DNA of 64,000 bases from Arcobacter sp. FWKO B. Its GTDB lineage: Bacteria > Campylobacterota > Campylobacteria > Campylobacterales > Arcobacteraceae. Numbering within the stretch: position 1 is the stretch's first letter; the number at the start of each line of letters is the position of its first letter. Below, piece after piece: positions 19,273 to 37,984 of the stretch. The notes under the pieces are model-generated. The model saw only the letters and a program-made list of their open reading frames with translations, searched no databases and was not told the DNA's origin. The stretch spans positions 1,674,001-1,738,000 of the forward strand of contig NZ_CP041403.1 in assembly GCF_014844135.1 (NCBI RefSeq), written 5' to 3'. The position numbers and the translations under genes are program-made.

Positions 19273-19310
19273 GACTCTGCAAATTGATAATTGTATCAAT
19301 TTGTAGAGTC
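19273..19310 (+). other. 17-bp hairpin in the nusG-rplK spacer
   Basis: Arms 19273-19289 and 19294-19310 pair over 17 bp with a single G-U and a 4-nt ATTG loop. Such a long perfect stem is an RNase III-type substrate. No T-tract follows it. Confidence 0.65.
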
Positions 19311-19347
19311 AACTCTCTATGTAAAAAATTTAAGAAGGAAACTATAG

Positions 19348-19770
19348 ATGGCTAAAAAAGTATTCGGTAAAATAAAACTGCAAATACCTGCTGGTGCAGC
19401 AAATCCATCACCTCCAGTTGGACCTGCTCTTGGTCAAAGAGGTGTTAACATAATGGAATTTTGTAAAGCATTTAATGAAAAAACAAAAGAAATGGCTGGT
19501 TTTAAAATACCAGTAGAAATCACTGTTTATACAGATAAAAGCTTTACATTTATAACAAAACAGCCTCCAATGACTGATTTGATTAAAAAAGCAGCTAATA
19601 TCAAAAGTGGAAGTGATAATCCATTAAAGAAAAAAGTTGGTAAATTAACTAAAGAACAAGTTATGCAAATCGTAAAACAAAAAATCGCTGATTTAAATAC
19701 AAATGATGTAGAAAAAGCAGCTAAAATAGTTGAAGGTAGTGCAAGAAGTATTGGTATTACTATAGAATAA
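19348..19770 (+). CDS. rplK: 50S ribosomal protein L11
   Basis: A 140-residue protein of the GTPase-associated centre. The N-terminal proline-rich [19 protein letters not shown] contacts thiopeptide antibiotics. The C-terminal rRNA-binding domain ends [21 protein letters not shown] precedes the ATG. Confidence 0.97.
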   Translation: MAKKVFGKIKLQIPAGAANPSPPVGPALGQRGVNIMEFCKAFNEKTKEMAGFKIPVEITVYTDKSFTFITKQPPMTDLIKKAANIKSGSDNPLKKKVGKLTKEQVMQIVKQKIADLNTNDVEKAAKIVEGSARSIGITIE

Positions 19771-19819
19771 TTATAAATTTCTATTTATAATTGATTGATT
19801 ATAGTTATTTCATATCCTA

Positions 19820-19839
19820 ACCGCTTGGGTTAAAGCGGT
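19820..19839 (+). other. Hairpin in the rplK-rplA spacer
   Basis: A perfect 7-bp stem ACCGCTT/AAGCGGT with a 6-nt loop, 33 bp before rplA. It could be an L1 autoregulatory site or a processing site; the sequence alone does not decide. Confidence 0.45.
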
Positions 19840-19872
19840 AGCAATTTAAATAAAAAATTTGCGGAGAATAAT

Positions 19873-20574
19873 ATGGCAAAAAATACAAAAAGATATAAAT
19901 CTTTATTAGAAAAAGTTGATAATACAAAAGAATATACATTAGTTGATGCAGTTGCACTTGTAAAAGAGTTAAAATCAGCTAAATTTGATGAGAGTGTAGA
20001 AGTAGCACTTAATCTTAATGTAGATCCAAGACATGCTGATCAAATGATCAGAGGTTCAGTTGTACTTCCAAATGGTACAGGTAAAACTGTAAGAGTTGGT
20101 GTATTTGCTAAAGGCTTAAAAGCTGATGAAGCAAAAGCTGCTGGTGCTGATGTTGTTGGAGCTGATGATTTAGTTGAAGCTATCCAAGCTGGAAATATCA
20201 ATTTTGATATATTAATAGCAACTCCAGATACAATGGGTCTAGTTGGTAAAGTTGGAAGAATCCTAGGGCCAAAAGGTCTTATGCCAAATCCAAAAACTGG
20301 TACAGTTACTATGGATGTTACTAAAGCTGTTAATGATGCTAAAGGTGGTCAAGTTACATATAGAGTTGACAAAAAAGGTAACATGCACGCAGGTGTTGGT
20401 AAAGTATCTTTTGGTGCAGAAGCATTAGTTGAAAATATATCAGCATTTGTTAGAGCTATAAATAGACAAAAACCAAGTACTGCAAAAGGTAAATATATCA
20501 AAAATGTAGCAGTATCATTAACTATGAGTCCATCAGTAAAAGTTAATACTGTAGAATTAATGGATATGAGATAA
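19873..20574 (+). CDS. rplA: 50S ribosomal protein L1
   Basis: Binds 23S rRNA at the L1 stalk and commonly represses its own operon. 233 residues; it has [20 protein letters not shown] and [18 protein letters not shown], both standard L1 signatures. GCGGAGAATA precedes the ATG. Confidence 0.97.
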   Translation: MAKNTKRYKSLLEKVDNTKEYTLVDAVALVKELKSAKFDESVEVALNLNVDPRHADQMIRGSVVLPNGTGKTVRVGVFAKGLKADEAKAAGADVVGADDLVEAIQAGNINFDILIATPDTMGLVGKVGRILGPKGLMPNPKTGTVTMDVTKAVNDAKGGQVTYRVDKKGNMHAGVGKVSFGAEALVENISAFVRAINRQKPSTAKGKYIKNVAVSLTMSPSVKVNTVELMDMR

Positions 20575-20605
20575 TTTAAAAAGCAAATAGTGCTTTATCT
20601 TAAAA

Positions 20606-20656
20606 CTGAAGACAGTAGGTAAAAAGCACCTCCGCTTTTTGTAAGACCTATCGAAG
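20606..20656 (+). promoter_or_regulatory. L10 leader (r-protein autoregulatory kink-turn)
   Basis: CTGAAGACAGTAGGT at the 5' side faces GACCTATCGAAG at the 3' side. They form the conserved L10(L12)4 binding element with GA-rich internal loops. An apical stem AAAAAGC/GCTTTTT (20621-20640) caps it. It lies 28-78 nt before rplJ, where L10 represses translation of rplJL in other bacteria. Confidence 0.75.
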
Positions 20657-20683
20657 TTAGAAGTTTTGAAAGGAGGAATGAAA

Positions 20684-21172
20684 ATGACTAGAACACAAAA
20701 ACAAGAAATTTTAAGTTTTTTAGAATCTGAGTTTAAAGAATCAAATGCTATCGTAGTATGTGATTATAGAGGTTTAACACACAGAGAACTAGAAGATTTA
20801 AGAAAAATGGCTAAAGATAGCGATTCTAAAGTTCAAGTTGCAAAAAATACATTAGTAGGAATTGCAATTAAAAATGCTGGTTTAGAAAGTATTGAGTTAA
20901 CTGGTACAAATATTTTTATTTGGTCTCCTGATCAATTAAGTGCTTGTAAAGTTGCTGATAAATTCGCTGGTATGAAAAAAGATAAGTTCACTATCAAATC
21001 TGGTGTACTTGAAGGCAAAGCTGCTAATGCTGATATGGTTAATGCGTTTGCTAAATTACCAGGTAGAGAAGAACTTCTTGGAATGCTTCTTTCAGTTTGG
21101 ACAGCACCTGCAAGAAATCTTGCTACAGGTCTTGATAATCTTAGAGCTAAAAAAGAAGAAGAAGCTGCATAA
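20684..21172 (+). CDS. rplJ: 50S ribosomal protein L10
   Basis: Stalk base protein that carries L7/L12. 162 residues from the ATG at 20684; it has VVCDYRGLTHRELEDLR, VAKNTL and the C-terminal helix. A strong AAAGGAGG is 7 nt upstream. In-frame TTG 20666 and ATG 20678 overlap or crowd that site and are rejected. Confidence 0.96.
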   Translation: MTRTQKQEILSFLESEFKESNAIVVCDYRGLTHRELEDLRKMAKDSDSKVQVAKNTLVGIAIKNAGLESIELTGTNIFIWSPDQLSACKVADKFAGMKKDKFTIKSGVLEGKAANADMVNAFAKLPGREELLGMLLSVWTAPARNLATGLDNLRAKKEEEAA

Positions 21173-21223
21173 TTGTAGTTAAATAAAATATTTTAAAATA
21201 GAAAAAATTAAAAAGGACATAAA

Positions 21224-21595
21224 ATGGCAATTACTAAAGAAGATGTATTAGAATATATCTCTAACCTAAGTGTTTTAGAATTATCTCAACTTGTAAAAGA
21301 GTTTGAAGAGAAATTTGGTGTATCTGCACAACCTACAGTTGTAGCTGGTGGAGTTGCAGTTGCTGCTGAAGCTGCTGAAGAAAAAACAGAGTTTGATGTT
21401 ATCATCAAAGATTCTGGTGACAAAAAAATCAATGTTATTAAAGTAATTAGAGCTTTAACTGGTCTTGGTTTAAAAGAAGCAAAAGATGCTGCTGAGCAAA
21501 CTCCTTCAACAATAAAAGAAGGTATCTCTAAAGCTGACGCTGAAGCTGCTAAAAAAGAATTAGAAGAAGCTGGAGCTGTTGTAGAAATTAAGTAA
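21224..21595 (+). CDS. rplL: 50S ribosomal protein L7/L12
   Basis: Stalk protein of 123 residues. An N-terminal dimerisation helix ([21 protein letters not shown]) and an Ala/Glu hinge are followed by the C-terminal factor-binding domain with [33 protein letters not shown] precedes the ATG. Confidence 0.97.
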   Translation: MAITKEDVLEYISNLSVLELSQLVKEFEEKFGVSAQPTVVAGGVAVAAEAAEEKTEFDVIIKDSGDKKINVIKVIRALTGLGLKEAKDAAEQTPSTIKEGISKADAEAAKKELEEAGAVVEIK

Positions 21596-21610
21596 TTTCA
21601 CAACATCATA

Positions 21611-21627
21611 AGGGGGTTTAACCCCCT
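21611..21627 (+). terminator. GC-rich hairpin after rplL
   Basis: AGGGGG/CCCCCT with a 5-nt loop, 15 bp after the rplL stop, followed by AATTT. It is a likely attenuator that reduces transcription entering rpoB. Confidence 0.6.
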
Positions 21628-21632
21628 AATTT

Positions 21633-21704
21633 AAGCACCTCAAGCAATGTGTAAAAAGTCTAAAAAATGACTTTTTGTATTACATATTGTTAGGGGTGCT
21701 TTTT
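21633..21704 (+). terminator. Long hairpin in the rplL-rpoB spacer
   Basis: Three stacked paired blocks: AAGCACCTC/GGGGTGCTT, CAATGTGTA/TACATATTG and AAAAAGTC/GACTTTTT. The base is followed by a TTTT run. A competing stem TTTTTGC/GCAAAAA (21700-21719) shares the base. This resembles the attenuator plus RNase III site that lowers rpoBC below rplJL in enterobacteria. Confidence 0.65.
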
Positions 21705-21738
21705 GCGCTTAAGCAAAAAACTCATTTTCGAAAATTAA

Positions 21739-30453
<8,715 letters not shown>

Positions 30454-30464
30454 TTATACACACT

Positions 30465-30848
30465 ATGGAAACTCTTTTAATATTTGTAGCATTTTTTGTA
30501 GCATTTGAGTTTTTTGAAAGTAATTGGCAAAAATCCCATACATTTCATGGATTGATATACAAAAATTATGCTATGTATCAAAGAGGGATATTTACATATT
30601 TAGGTATGAATCCTTCTTTCTTTTATACAATATTTTTGATTTTTGGGCTTGGATTTGATAACTTTTGGATGTTAACAGTTTTAACAATCAAGTTTGTAGA
30701 CATACTCTTTAGGCTCTATATAATGCAAAAAATTAGTAAAAATGAGGATTTAGAGGAGTTGTTTCAAGCAGATATGTCGATGAATCCATTTTTAAGATAT
30801 TTTAATGTTATTATTTATCCTATGTTGTTTTTGATATCTAATTTTTAG
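30465..30848 (+). CDS. Hypothetical inner-membrane protein (127 aa)
   Basis: Three or four hydrophobic segments (about residues 3-17, 52-65, 68-85, 112-125) and a short charged loop KNEDLEELFQADMSMN near residues 92-105. No family was recognised. The start has no good Shine-Dalgarno, but the hydrophobic N-terminus fits ATG 30465. It is just downstream of rpoC and may be read from the same transcript. Confidence 0.65.
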   Translation: METLLIFVAFFVAFEFFESNWQKSHTFHGLIYKNYAMYQRGIFTYLGMNPSFFYTIFLIFGLGFDNFWMLTVLTIKFVDILFRLYIMQKISKNEDLEELFQADMSMNPFLRYFNVIIYPMLFLISNF

Positions 30849-30945
30849 GTAAAATCTACTTTTTAGTTACAATTAGATAAAATTGCCTCTAGTACGGAGT
30901 CGTTTTGTGCTAAGTGCTAAGTAATAAAACTTAAATGGAGAGATT

Positions 30946-31440
30946 ATGGAATTTGTTTCAATTATTATGGGTAGTAAGTCTGATTATGAAACTATGAAAG
31001 AGTGTGCACAGACTTTAGAACAATTTGGTGTAAAGTATGAATTAGTTGTATCTTCAGCTCACAGAAGCCCAGATAGAACAAAAAGATATATAAAAGAAGC
31101 AGAAGATAAAGGTGCAAAAGCATTTATTTGTGCTGCTGGTATGGCTGCTCACCTTGCTGGTGCTGTTGCTGCTGCAACAACAAAGCCTGTAATTGGTGTT
31201 CCAATGAAAGGTGGCGCAATGGATGGCATGGATGCAATGCTTTCTACTGTACAAATGCCTGCTGGTATGCCAGTTGCAACTGTAGCACTTGGTAAAGCTG
31301 GTGCTGTCAATGCTGCATATCTTTCGATGCAAATTCTAGCAATTAATGATAAAGAACTAGCTATCAAACTAAAAGAAGATAGAATAGTTAAAGAGAAAAA
31401 AGTTATAAGTGACTCTAAAGAAGTGGAAGTTATATTATAA
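30946..31440 (+). CDS. purE: N5-carboxyaminoimidazole ribonucleotide mutase
   Basis: Purine biosynthesis enzyme converting N5-CAIR to CAIR. 164 residues. GSKSDYETM holds the N-terminal phosphate-binding site, SSAHRSPDR has the catalytic His, and [14 protein letters not shown] and GVPM complete the class I PurE pattern. GGAGAGATT precedes the ATG. A purK partner is not in the window. An intrinsic terminator follows immediately. Confidence 0.96.
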   Translation: MEFVSIIMGSKSDYETMKECAQTLEQFGVKYELVVSSAHRSPDRTKRYIKEAEDKGAKAFICAAGMAAHLAGAVAAATTKPVIGVPMKGGAMDGMDAMLSTVQMPAGMPVATVALGKAGAVNAAYLSMQILAINDKELAIKLKEDRIVKEKKVISDSKEVEVIL

Positions 31441-31462
31441 ATAAAAGGCGAAAGCCTTTTAT
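31441..31462 (+). terminator. Intrinsic terminator of purE
   Basis: ATAAAAGGC/GCCTTTTAT with a GAAA tetraloop and a following T-rich stretch, starting right after the purE stop codon. Confidence 0.8.
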
Positions 31463-31474
31463 TTATAAAGTAAA

Positions 31475-31562
31475 AGGTAAAATCTAAAATCTAAAAGGTT
31501 TATAATAATGAGTAGCAAAGTGATATATCTTTACTTTTTAGATATTAGATTTTAGATATTAC
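31475..31562. repeat. Inverted pair of 7-bp tandem repeats
   Basis: The left arm has AATCTAA twice in tandem (31481-31494). The right arm (about 31538-31558) reads TTTAGAT, ATTAGAT, TTTAGAT, ATTACTT in register. The arms are complementary, giving an AT-rich hairpin. It lies between the purE terminator and glyQ. Similar heptamer arrays with other unit sequences occur elsewhere in the window. Confidence 0.6.
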
Positions 31563-31581
31563 TTAATTTGAGGGGTTTTAT

Positions 31582-32463
31582 TTGGTTACATTTAGTGAAT
31601 TATTACTTAAATTACAAGAGTTTTGGGCAAATCAGGGGTGTAATATAGTTCAACCTTATGATATTCCAGCAGGGGCAGGGACTTTTCATCCAGCTACTTT
31701 GCTAAGAAGTCTTGATAGCACACCTTGGAGTGTGGCTTATGTTGCACCTTCAAGACGACCGACCGATGGAAGATATGGACAAAATCCAAATAGACTTGGA
31801 AGTTATTACCAATTTCAGGTTTTAATAAAGCCAAGTCCAGCTAATATTCAAGAACTTTATTTACAATCATTAGAGTTTCTTGGACTTAATACAAAAGAAC
31901 ATGATATAAGATTTGTTGAAGATAACTGGGAATCACCAACACTAGGTGCTTGGGGACTTGGTTGGGAAGTTTGGCTTGATGGAATGGAAGTAACACAATT
32001 TACTTATTTTCAACAAGTAGGTGGTATTTCTTGTGATCCTGTTGCAGTAGAAATTACATATGGAACGGAAAGACTTGCAATGTATCTTCAAGGTGTTGAT
32101 AGTGTATTTGATATTGTTTGGAACAATAATTCATATGGTGCTACAACATATAGGGATATACATTTTGAAAGTGAATATGAGTTTTCAAAATATAATTTTG
32201 AAATAGCTGATACTGATATGTTATTTAGACATTTTGATGACGCATTTAATGAGTCAAAAAGATGTCTTGATGCTGGTCTCCCGCTTCCAGCGTATGATGA
32301 GTGTATGAGGGCAAGTCATTGTTTTAATACTTTAGATGCTAGAAAAGCAATTTCAGTAACTCAAAGACAAAGTTATATATTAAAAGTAAGAGAGCTTGCA
32401 AGTGGATGTGCAAATCTTTATAAAGAACAAGAAGCACAAAGAAATCAAAGGCTTGGCAAATAG
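31582..32463 (+). CDS. glyQ: Glycine--tRNA ligase alpha subunit
   Basis: Catalytic subunit of the bacterial alpha2beta2 GlyRS. 293 residues; it begins [19 protein letters not shown] and contains [23 protein letters not shown] and [17 protein letters not shown]. It uses a TTG start with AGGGG upstream, matching where family members begin. The beta subunit gene glyS is not in the window, so the two subunits are encoded apart. Confidence 0.96.
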   Translation: MVTFSELLLKLQEFWANQGCNIVQPYDIPAGAGTFHPATLLRSLDSTPWSVAYVAPSRRPTDGRYGQNPNRLGSYYQFQVLIKPSPANIQELYLQSLEFLGLNTKEHDIRFVEDNWESPTLGAWGLGWEVWLDGMEVTQFTYFQQVGGISCDPVAVEITYGTERLAMYLQGVDSVFDIVWNNNSYGATTYRDIHFESEYEFSKYNFEIADTDMLFRHFDDAFNESKRCLDAGLPLPAYDECMRASHCFNTLDARKAISVTQRQSYILKVRELASGCANLYKEQEAQRNQRLGK

Positions 32464-33203
32464 TGAAAGTTAGTGAAATTTATGAAGTATTAAATACAAT
32501 ATCTTCTTTTGATATCCAAGAGAAGTGGGATAATAGCGGTCTAAATGTAGGGAGTTTAGATAGTGAAATTGAGAATATATTTATATCTTTGGATATAGAT
32601 ATGGAGTTTGTAAATAGTATTCCTAATAATTCATTAATCATCACACATCATCCTTTGATGATAACGGCAATAAACACATTTAATTTTAATGACAGAAGTT
32701 CTAAGTTATTAAAAGAGTTGATAAAAAAAGATATATCATTAATCTCAATGCACACAAATATAGATATTACACATCTTAACAACTATTTTGTTCAAGATGT
32801 ATTGGGATTAGAGATTAGCTCTAAAGAGGATTTTATAGCTTATTGTGATTGTGAATGTTCTTTAGAAGATTTAATAACACAAATAAAAAGTAAAATATCT
32901 GTTGATATTTTAAAATTTGTTAAAGCAAGTGATACAATAAAAAAAATAGCAATTACAACGGGCTCTGGTATGTCACTATTAAAGAGTGTAAAAGCAGATT
33001 GTTTTTTAACAGGTGATATAAAATACCATGATGCCTTAGAGGCAAAAGAGATGGGAATATCTTTGATTGATATAGGACACTATGACAGTGAAAAGTATTT
33101 TGTACCTCTATTGATGGAGCTATTAAGCAAAAATTTGAAAATAAATGAAATAGTGGGTATAATTGCACCTAAAGATTTCAAAAATCCATTTAATTATAAC
33201 TAA
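32463..33203 (+). CDS. Nif3-like dinuclear metal-centre protein
   Basis: 246 residues of the NIF3/YbgI family. Metal ligands are seen in ITHHPLM (two His near residue 60), SMHTNID (His near residue 97), and DIGHYDSEK (His and Glu near residue 208). The family forms hexameric toroids; YbgI has been tied to cyclohydrolase-like chemistry, but the general role is unsettled. GTG start overlaps the glyQ stop by one base (TAGTG), so translation is coupled. Confidence 0.92.
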   Translation: MKVSEIYEVLNTISSFDIQEKWDNSGLNVGSLDSEIENIFISLDIDMEFVNSIPNNSLIITHHPLMITAINTFNFNDRSSKLLKELIKKDISLISMHTNIDITHLNNYFVQDVLGLEISSKEDFIAYCDCECSLEDLITQIKSKISVDILKFVKASDTIKKIAITTGSGMSLLKSVKADCFLTGDIKYHDALEAKEMGISLIDIGHYDSEKYFVPLLMELLSKNLKINEIVGIIAPKDFKNPFNYN

Positions 33204-33219
33204 AAATTAGGAGAAAGTA

Positions 33220-33936
33220 TTGAATAAGTATTTAGAACAGTTAGTAGAGTTAGCAAAATATGATACTCAAATAGGGTCATTTGAGCCTAAAATAAAATCA
33301 CAAAAAGAAAAACTTGAAGAGTTTTCAAAAGATGCATTAAGTTTAAAAGAACAAATCAATAAACTTGAATCAGATATAAAAGATATAAAATCAAAAAAAT
33401 CAAAGCACGAAGCTCATTTAGCAGAATTGAAAGATAAACTATCTGATATTTCAAAAAAAGGTGCAATAGTTCAAACAGAAAAAGAGATAAAAGCTTTACA
33501 ACTTGAAGAAGAGATTACTAAAGAACAAATATCATTTTCTAATGAAGAGATAGAAAGATTAGACAATCTTCAAAATAATAAAAATGAAACTTTAAAAGAG
33601 GCTATTGCAAAACTTTCTGAAGAAGAAGAGTCAATAAAAGAATTACAAGTTGCTATTGAAAATAGTATAAATGATATAAATGTTGAAAGAAACGATGTTT
33701 CAATGAAGCGTGGAGAACTTGTAGAAAAAATAGATAGTAAGATATTGAGTTTTTACGAAAAAGTTAGAAGATGGGCTAAGAATACTTCTGTTGTACCTGT
33801 TAGAAAACAAGCATGTTATGGTTGTTATATGAAAATTAGTGACAAAACTTATGCAGAAGTAATAAAATCTGAAGAGATTGTAACTTGTCCTCATTGTGGT
33901 AGAATTCTTTATAAAGAAATTGAGATTACAGAGTAG
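33220..33936 (+). CDS. Coiled-coil protein with C4-type zinc ribbon
   Basis: 238 residues. A long charged coiled coil covers about 20-165. A C-terminal zinc ribbon follows, CYGCYMKI and CPHCGRILY (about 203-232), holding four cysteines. This is a conserved bacterial family often placed next to nif3-like genes and suspected to bind nucleic acid; its function is not established. TTG start with AGGAG about 7 nt upstream, 16 bp after the nif3-like gene. Confidence 0.88.
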   Translation: MNKYLEQLVELAKYDTQIGSFEPKIKSQKEKLEEFSKDALSLKEQINKLESDIKDIKSKKSKHEAHLAELKDKLSDISKKGAIVQTEKEIKALQLEEEITKEQISFSNEEIERLDNLQNNKNETLKEAIAKLSEEEESIKELQVAIENSINDINVERNDVSMKRGELVEKIDSKILSFYEKVRRWAKNTSVVPVRKQACYGCYMKISDKTYAEVIKSEEIVTCPHCGRILYKEIEITE

Positions 33937-33937
33937 T

Positions 33938-34004
33938 CAGTACTTAGTTATTGGTAAGAGTTATTAATTTAAAAATCTTCTTACCAATATACCAATAGAC
34001 TAGT
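33938..34004. repeat. Heptamer-repeat inverted pair
   Basis: The left arm reads AGTCAGT, ACTTAGT, TATTGGT, AAGAGTT in 7-bp register. The right arm reads TCTTCTT, ACCAATA, TACCAAT, AGACTAG. TATTGGTAAGA pairs with TCTTACCAATA-like sequence. It lies in the 81-bp spacer before waaA. Confidence 0.5.
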
Positions 34005-34017
34005 TACGGAGAATTAA

Positions 34018-35163
34018 TTGTTTTTTACAATATTTTATTACACTCTTGCTGTTATAGTTTATATTATTTCACTTCCTTTTTTAATCTACAAATCATTTAA
34101 CAAAAAATATAAAGTTGCAATCCCAGCAAAATTTTTCTTAAAAAACAATCCCCCTTTTGATAATAATAAAATATGGTTTCATTGCTGTTCATTTGGTGAA
34201 GTAAGGGCTATAAAGCCTATAATAGATAAATTTGATAATAATAGTATAAATTTAAGTGTAATTACAAATACAGGATATGCACAAGCACAAGAATATATGA
34301 AAAATGTTAGGTATTTACCATTTGAAATATTTTTACCTTTTTGGATAAAAAAGCAAAAAGCTCTTGTGGTGGTTGAAGCTGAACTTTGGTATATGCTTTT
34401 TTTCGTATCTAAATTAAAAGGTACAAAAACAATTTTGATAAATGCAAGAATAAGCGATGCGACTTATCATAAATATAAAAGATTTTCTTTTTTATATAAA
34501 AAGATTTTTGATAATATTGATAAAGTTTATGCACAAAGTGAAGTAGACAAAAATAGACTTATTGCTCTAGGTGCAAAAGAGGTGGTAGTAATTGGTAATA
34601 TAAAACTAGCAACTTTACCAAAAATTACTAAAACACTGCCAAAGCCAGATGGTATTGTAATTACTGCTGCAAGTACACATGAAAGTGAAGAAGAACTTAT
34701 ATTAAAATCATATAACAAAAATTATGGAAAGCTTATAATTGTACCAAGACATCCTGAAAGATTTGACAAAGTATATGAATTAATAGGTAAATATTCAAAG
34801 GAGCTAGATTGTACTTATAGTAAGTATAGTAATGATAGTACTTTTGAAAGTGATATTATATTGGTTGATTGTATGGGTGAGTTAAATAATATATATTCTA
34901 TTAGTGATGTTGTTATACTTTGTGGTTCATTTGTCACACATCTAGGTGGACACAATCCAATAGAACCTGCTTATTTTGGATGCAAGATAATTAGTGGTGA
35001 AAATATATTTAACCAAAAAGCACTTTTTGAAGCAATTAGTGGGTATAAACTAATAAAAAATAATGAATTAAAAGAGATATTATCTAATCTTGATACATTA
35101 GAAAAATCGAAACTTGAAAATATTGGTTCTATTGAGCCAATTATTTCTGAACTGCTTAAATAA
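34018..35163 (+). CDS. waaA: 3-deoxy-D-manno-octulosonic acid (Kdo) transferase
   Basis: Adds Kdo to lipid A precursor at the inner membrane. 381 residues. An N-terminal membrane anchor (about 3-24) is followed by FHCCSFGEVRA, VVVEAELWYMLFF (catalytic Glu region) and a C-terminal GT30 domain with VPRHPERF and GGHNPIEPAYFG. All are KdtA/WaaA signatures. TTG start, with CGGAG upstream. It is slightly shorter than the E. coli enzyme (425). Confidence 0.94.
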   Translation: MFFTIFYYTLAVIVYIISLPFLIYKSFNKKYKVAIPAKFFLKNNPPFDNNKIWFHCCSFGEVRAIKPIIDKFDNNSINLSVITNTGYAQAQEYMKNVRYLPFEIFLPFWIKKQKALVVVEAELWYMLFFVSKLKGTKTILINARISDATYHKYKRFSFLYKKIFDNIDKVYAQSEVDKNRLIALGAKEVVVIGNIKLATLPKITKTLPKPDGIVITAASTHESEEELILKSYNKNYGKLIIVPRHPERFDKVYELIGKYSKELDCTYSKYSNDSTFESDIILVDCMGELNNIYSISDVVILCGSFVTHLGGHNPIEPAYFGCKIISGENIFNQKALFEAISGYKLIKNNELKEILSNLDTLEKSKLENIGSIEPIISELLK

Positions 35164-35249
35164 ATACAAATTCTTTATTAATTAGATTCATAAGTTTTTC
35201 TTAAAATTTATATGTTAAAATATTTTAACTAAAACTAAGGGTACAATTA

Positions 35250-37964
35250 ATGCAAAATTATAAAGATCAAAATTGGCATAGTGTAGATGCTAAAGAGGTG
35301 TTGGAGCTTTTAGAGGTTGATAGTATTAATGGATTGAGTAGTCAAAAAGTGCATGAGAGGGTCTCTTTTTTTGGAGCAAATCAGATTACACAAAAAAAAG
35401 AGACTTCGGCATTAGTTGAATTTTTACTACAGTTTCACACTCCCTTAGTATATATACTATTAGTTGCTACTGTGGTAACTTTTATGCTTGGTGAGTATAT
35501 AGATAGTGCGGTAATTTTTGGTGTAGTTTTGATAAATGCTATAATTGGTTTTGTGCAAGAGAGTAAAGCAAAAAAAGCTATAAATTCTTTAAAAAATATG
35601 TTAAATACCAAAACTATGGTAATAAGAGATGGTAAAAAACAGTCTATATTGGCAAGTGAAGTTACAGTTGGTGATATAGTACATTTAAGTTCAGGTGATA
35701 AAATACCAGCTGATATGAGAATCCATCACTCTAATAATCTTCAAATTGATGAATCAGCTCTTACTGGAGAGTCAGTATCTAGTCAAAAAAATTGTGATAT
35801 TGTTGATGATAACACTGTATTAGCAGATAGAACAAATATGGCATATGGTGGCACACTTGTAACTTATGGACAAGGTATAGGTGTAGTTACAGCAATTGGT
35901 GATAAAACTGAAACTGGTAAAATTGCCCATTTAATTAATGAAGCTACAAATATAGATACTCCATTGACTAAAAAAATCTCAGCATTTTCTAAAACTCTTT
36001 TATGGGTAATAATTGCTTTAGCTTTATTTACTTTTGTGTTAGGTTATTTTATACACTCAAATCCAGCTATTGATATGTTTATGGCTTCTGTAGCTTTGGC
36101 TGTTGCTGCGATACCTGAAGGGTTACCAGCTGTTGTGACTATTACACTTGCAATTGGTGTTAGGGTAATGGCTAGTAAAAATGCAATAATAAGAAAACTT
36201 CCTGCTGTTGAAACATTAGGGAGTACAACTGTAATTTGTTCTGATAAAACAGGAACTTTAACAAAAAATGAAATGACAGTTACTAAAATTTGTATTGATG
36301 ATCATATTTATGATATCTTAGGAAATGGATATGAACCAACAGGTGATATTCACTTTGATGGTAAAAAAATATCACAAGATAGTTCTAATACACTAGCTGA
36401 GATTTTGCGTTGTGGTATGTTGTGTAATGATTCATTACTTAGTATAGATGATAATAATAGATACCAAATACAAGGAGATCCAACTGAAGGTGCTTTAATA
36501 GTAAGTGCTAAAAAGTACGGGTATGATTATGATGTACTAATGCATGAACATCCTAGACTTGATAGTATCCCTTTTGAATCAGATAATATGTATATGGTTA
36601 CACTTCATCCTATAAGTGCTGAAGAAAATGCAATATATATAAAAGGGTCATTAGAAAAAATATTAGCTATGTCAAAAAGTATACTTGATATTGATGGCAA
36701 TATTTCTAACATGGATAAAAGTAAGATAGAGAATAATGCAATATTAATGGCTGAAAATGGGCTTAGGGTTTTGGCATTTGCAGTTTGTTATGTGAAAAAC
36801 GATTATAAAAGTTTAAAAAACTTTGCAAATGAAATTGAAAGTTTAAATATCCATTTCTTAGGGTTGCAAGCTATGATTGATCCGCCTAGACCTGAAGCTA
36901 TAGAAGCTGTAAAACTATGTCATAAGGCTGGAATTACAGTAAAAATGATAACTGGTGATCATAAAATTACTGCTCTTGCTATTGCAAAACAGCTTGGAAT
37001 ATCTGATGATATGAAAAATGCTGTAAGTGGTGAAGAAATGGCACATATGGATGAAACGCAATTAAAAAAAGTAGCTGAACATACAAATGTATTTGCAAGA
37101 GTCGCACCTGAGCAAAAACTAAATCTTGTATCAGCACTTCAATCAAGTGGGCATATTGTAGCAATGACTGGAGATGGAGTAAATGATGCTCCAGCATTAA
37201 AACAAGCAGATATTGGTATAGCAATGGGTATAAATGGTACAGAAGTAAGTAAAGAATCGGCTGATATGATACTTGCAGATGATAATTTTGCATCAATTGC
37301 AAAAGCTGTTGAACAAGGAAGAGGAGTATTTGATAATCTAATCAAATTTATAGCATGGATTTTGCCTACAAATGTTGGGCAAGGACTTGTAATAATGTTT
37401 GCAATTTTTATAGGAGCTACGCTACCAGTACTTCCTGTTCAAGCTCTTTGGCTAAATATGACAACTGCACTTTTCCTTGGACTTATGCTTGCTTTTGAAC
37501 CCAAAGAAGATGGGGTTATGGATAGAGCACCAAGAGATGTAAATGAACCAATTTTAAGTCGTGAGATTGTAGGTAGAATATTTTTAATAAGTACATTATT
37601 GCTTATTGGTTCTTTTGGTATTTTTAGTTATTCTCAAAGTATGGGAGCAAGTATAGAAGAATCTAGAACGCTAGCTGTAACACTATTTGTTGTGGTACAA
37701 AGCTTTTATTTACTAAATTGTAGGTCTTTAAGAGAGTCGTTTTTTAAAATAGATATGTTATCTAATAAGTGGGTACTTCTTGGTATTGTGCTAATGTTTA
37801 TTGCACAATTTGCATTTATATACAATCCGTTTATGAATACTATTTTTCAAAGTGCTCCTATTGGGCTTGATAGCTGGATAGTAATGTTGGTTTATGGATT
37901 TTTTGGATTATTAGTTGTTGAGCTTGAAAAGTATCTTTGGAGAAATAAAAAGAATTCTAAGTAA
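35250..37964 (+). CDS. P2-type cation-transporting ATPase (calcium-type)
   Basis: 904 residues. The phosphorylation motif [11 protein letters not shown] has its Asp near residue 331. TGES actuator loop, [20 protein letters not shown] hinge and about ten membrane helices are present. The PEGLP motif in TM4 (near residue 289) and a PMCA/SERCA-like N-terminus favour a P2A calcium pump over the magnesium type. Potassium or sodium pumps of the P2 group cannot be excluded. It stands alone, with a weak start context. Confidence 0.9.
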   Translation: MQNYKDQNWHSVDAKEVLELLEVDSINGLSSQKVHERVSFFGANQITQKKETSALVEFLLQFHTPLVYILLVATVVTFMLGEYIDSAVIFGVVLINAIIGFVQESKAKKAINSLKNMLNTKTMVIRDGKKQSILASEVTVGDIVHLSSGDKIPADMRIHHSNNLQIDESALTGESVSSQKNCDIVDDNTVLADRTNMAYGGTLVTYGQGIGVVTAIGDKTETGKIAHLINEATNIDTPLTKKISAFSKTLLWVIIALALFTFVLGYFIHSNPAIDMFMASVALAVAAIPEGLPAVVTITLAIGVRVMASKNAIIRKLPAVETLGSTTVICSDKTGTLTKNEMTVTKICIDDHIYDILGNGYEPTGDIHFDGKKISQDSSNTLAEILRCGMLCNDSLLSIDDNNRYQIQGDPTEGALIVSAKKYGYDYDVLMHEHPRLDSIPFESDNMYMVTLHPISAEENAIYIKGSLEKILAMSKSILDIDGNISNMDKSKIENNAILMAENGLRVLAFAVCYVKNDYKSLKNFANEIESLNIHFLGLQAMIDPPRPEAIEAVKLCHKAGITVKMITGDHKITALAIAKQLGISDDMKNAVSGEEMAHMDETQLKKVAEHTNVFARVAPEQKLNLVSALQSSGHIVAMTGDGVNDAPALKQADIGIAMGINGTEVSKESADMILADDNFASIAKAVEQGRGVFDNLIKFIAWILPTNVGQGLVIMFAIFIGATLPVLPVQALWLNMTTALFLGLMLAFEPKEDGVMDRAPRDVNEPILSREIVGRIFLISTLLLIGSFGIFSYSQSMGASIEESRTLAVTLFVVVQSFYLLNCRSLRESFFKIDMLSNKWVLLGIVLMFIAQFAFIYNPFMNTIFQSAPIGLDSWIVMLVYGFFGLLVVELEKYLWRNKKNSK

Positions 37965-37984
37965 ACTATAAAACTATATGAATT

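Noticed and set aside
31054-31367. Antisense ORFs within purE
   Set aside because: No Shine-Dalgarno, low-complexity His/Ser/Thr products, and purE is unambiguous on the other strand. The same reasoning removes the antisense ORFs in rpsG, fusA, rpoB, rpoC, the ATPase and the kinase genes.
31475-31562. CRISPR array
   Set aside because: Units are only 7 bp, degenerate and without spacers; no cas genes are present anywhere in the window.
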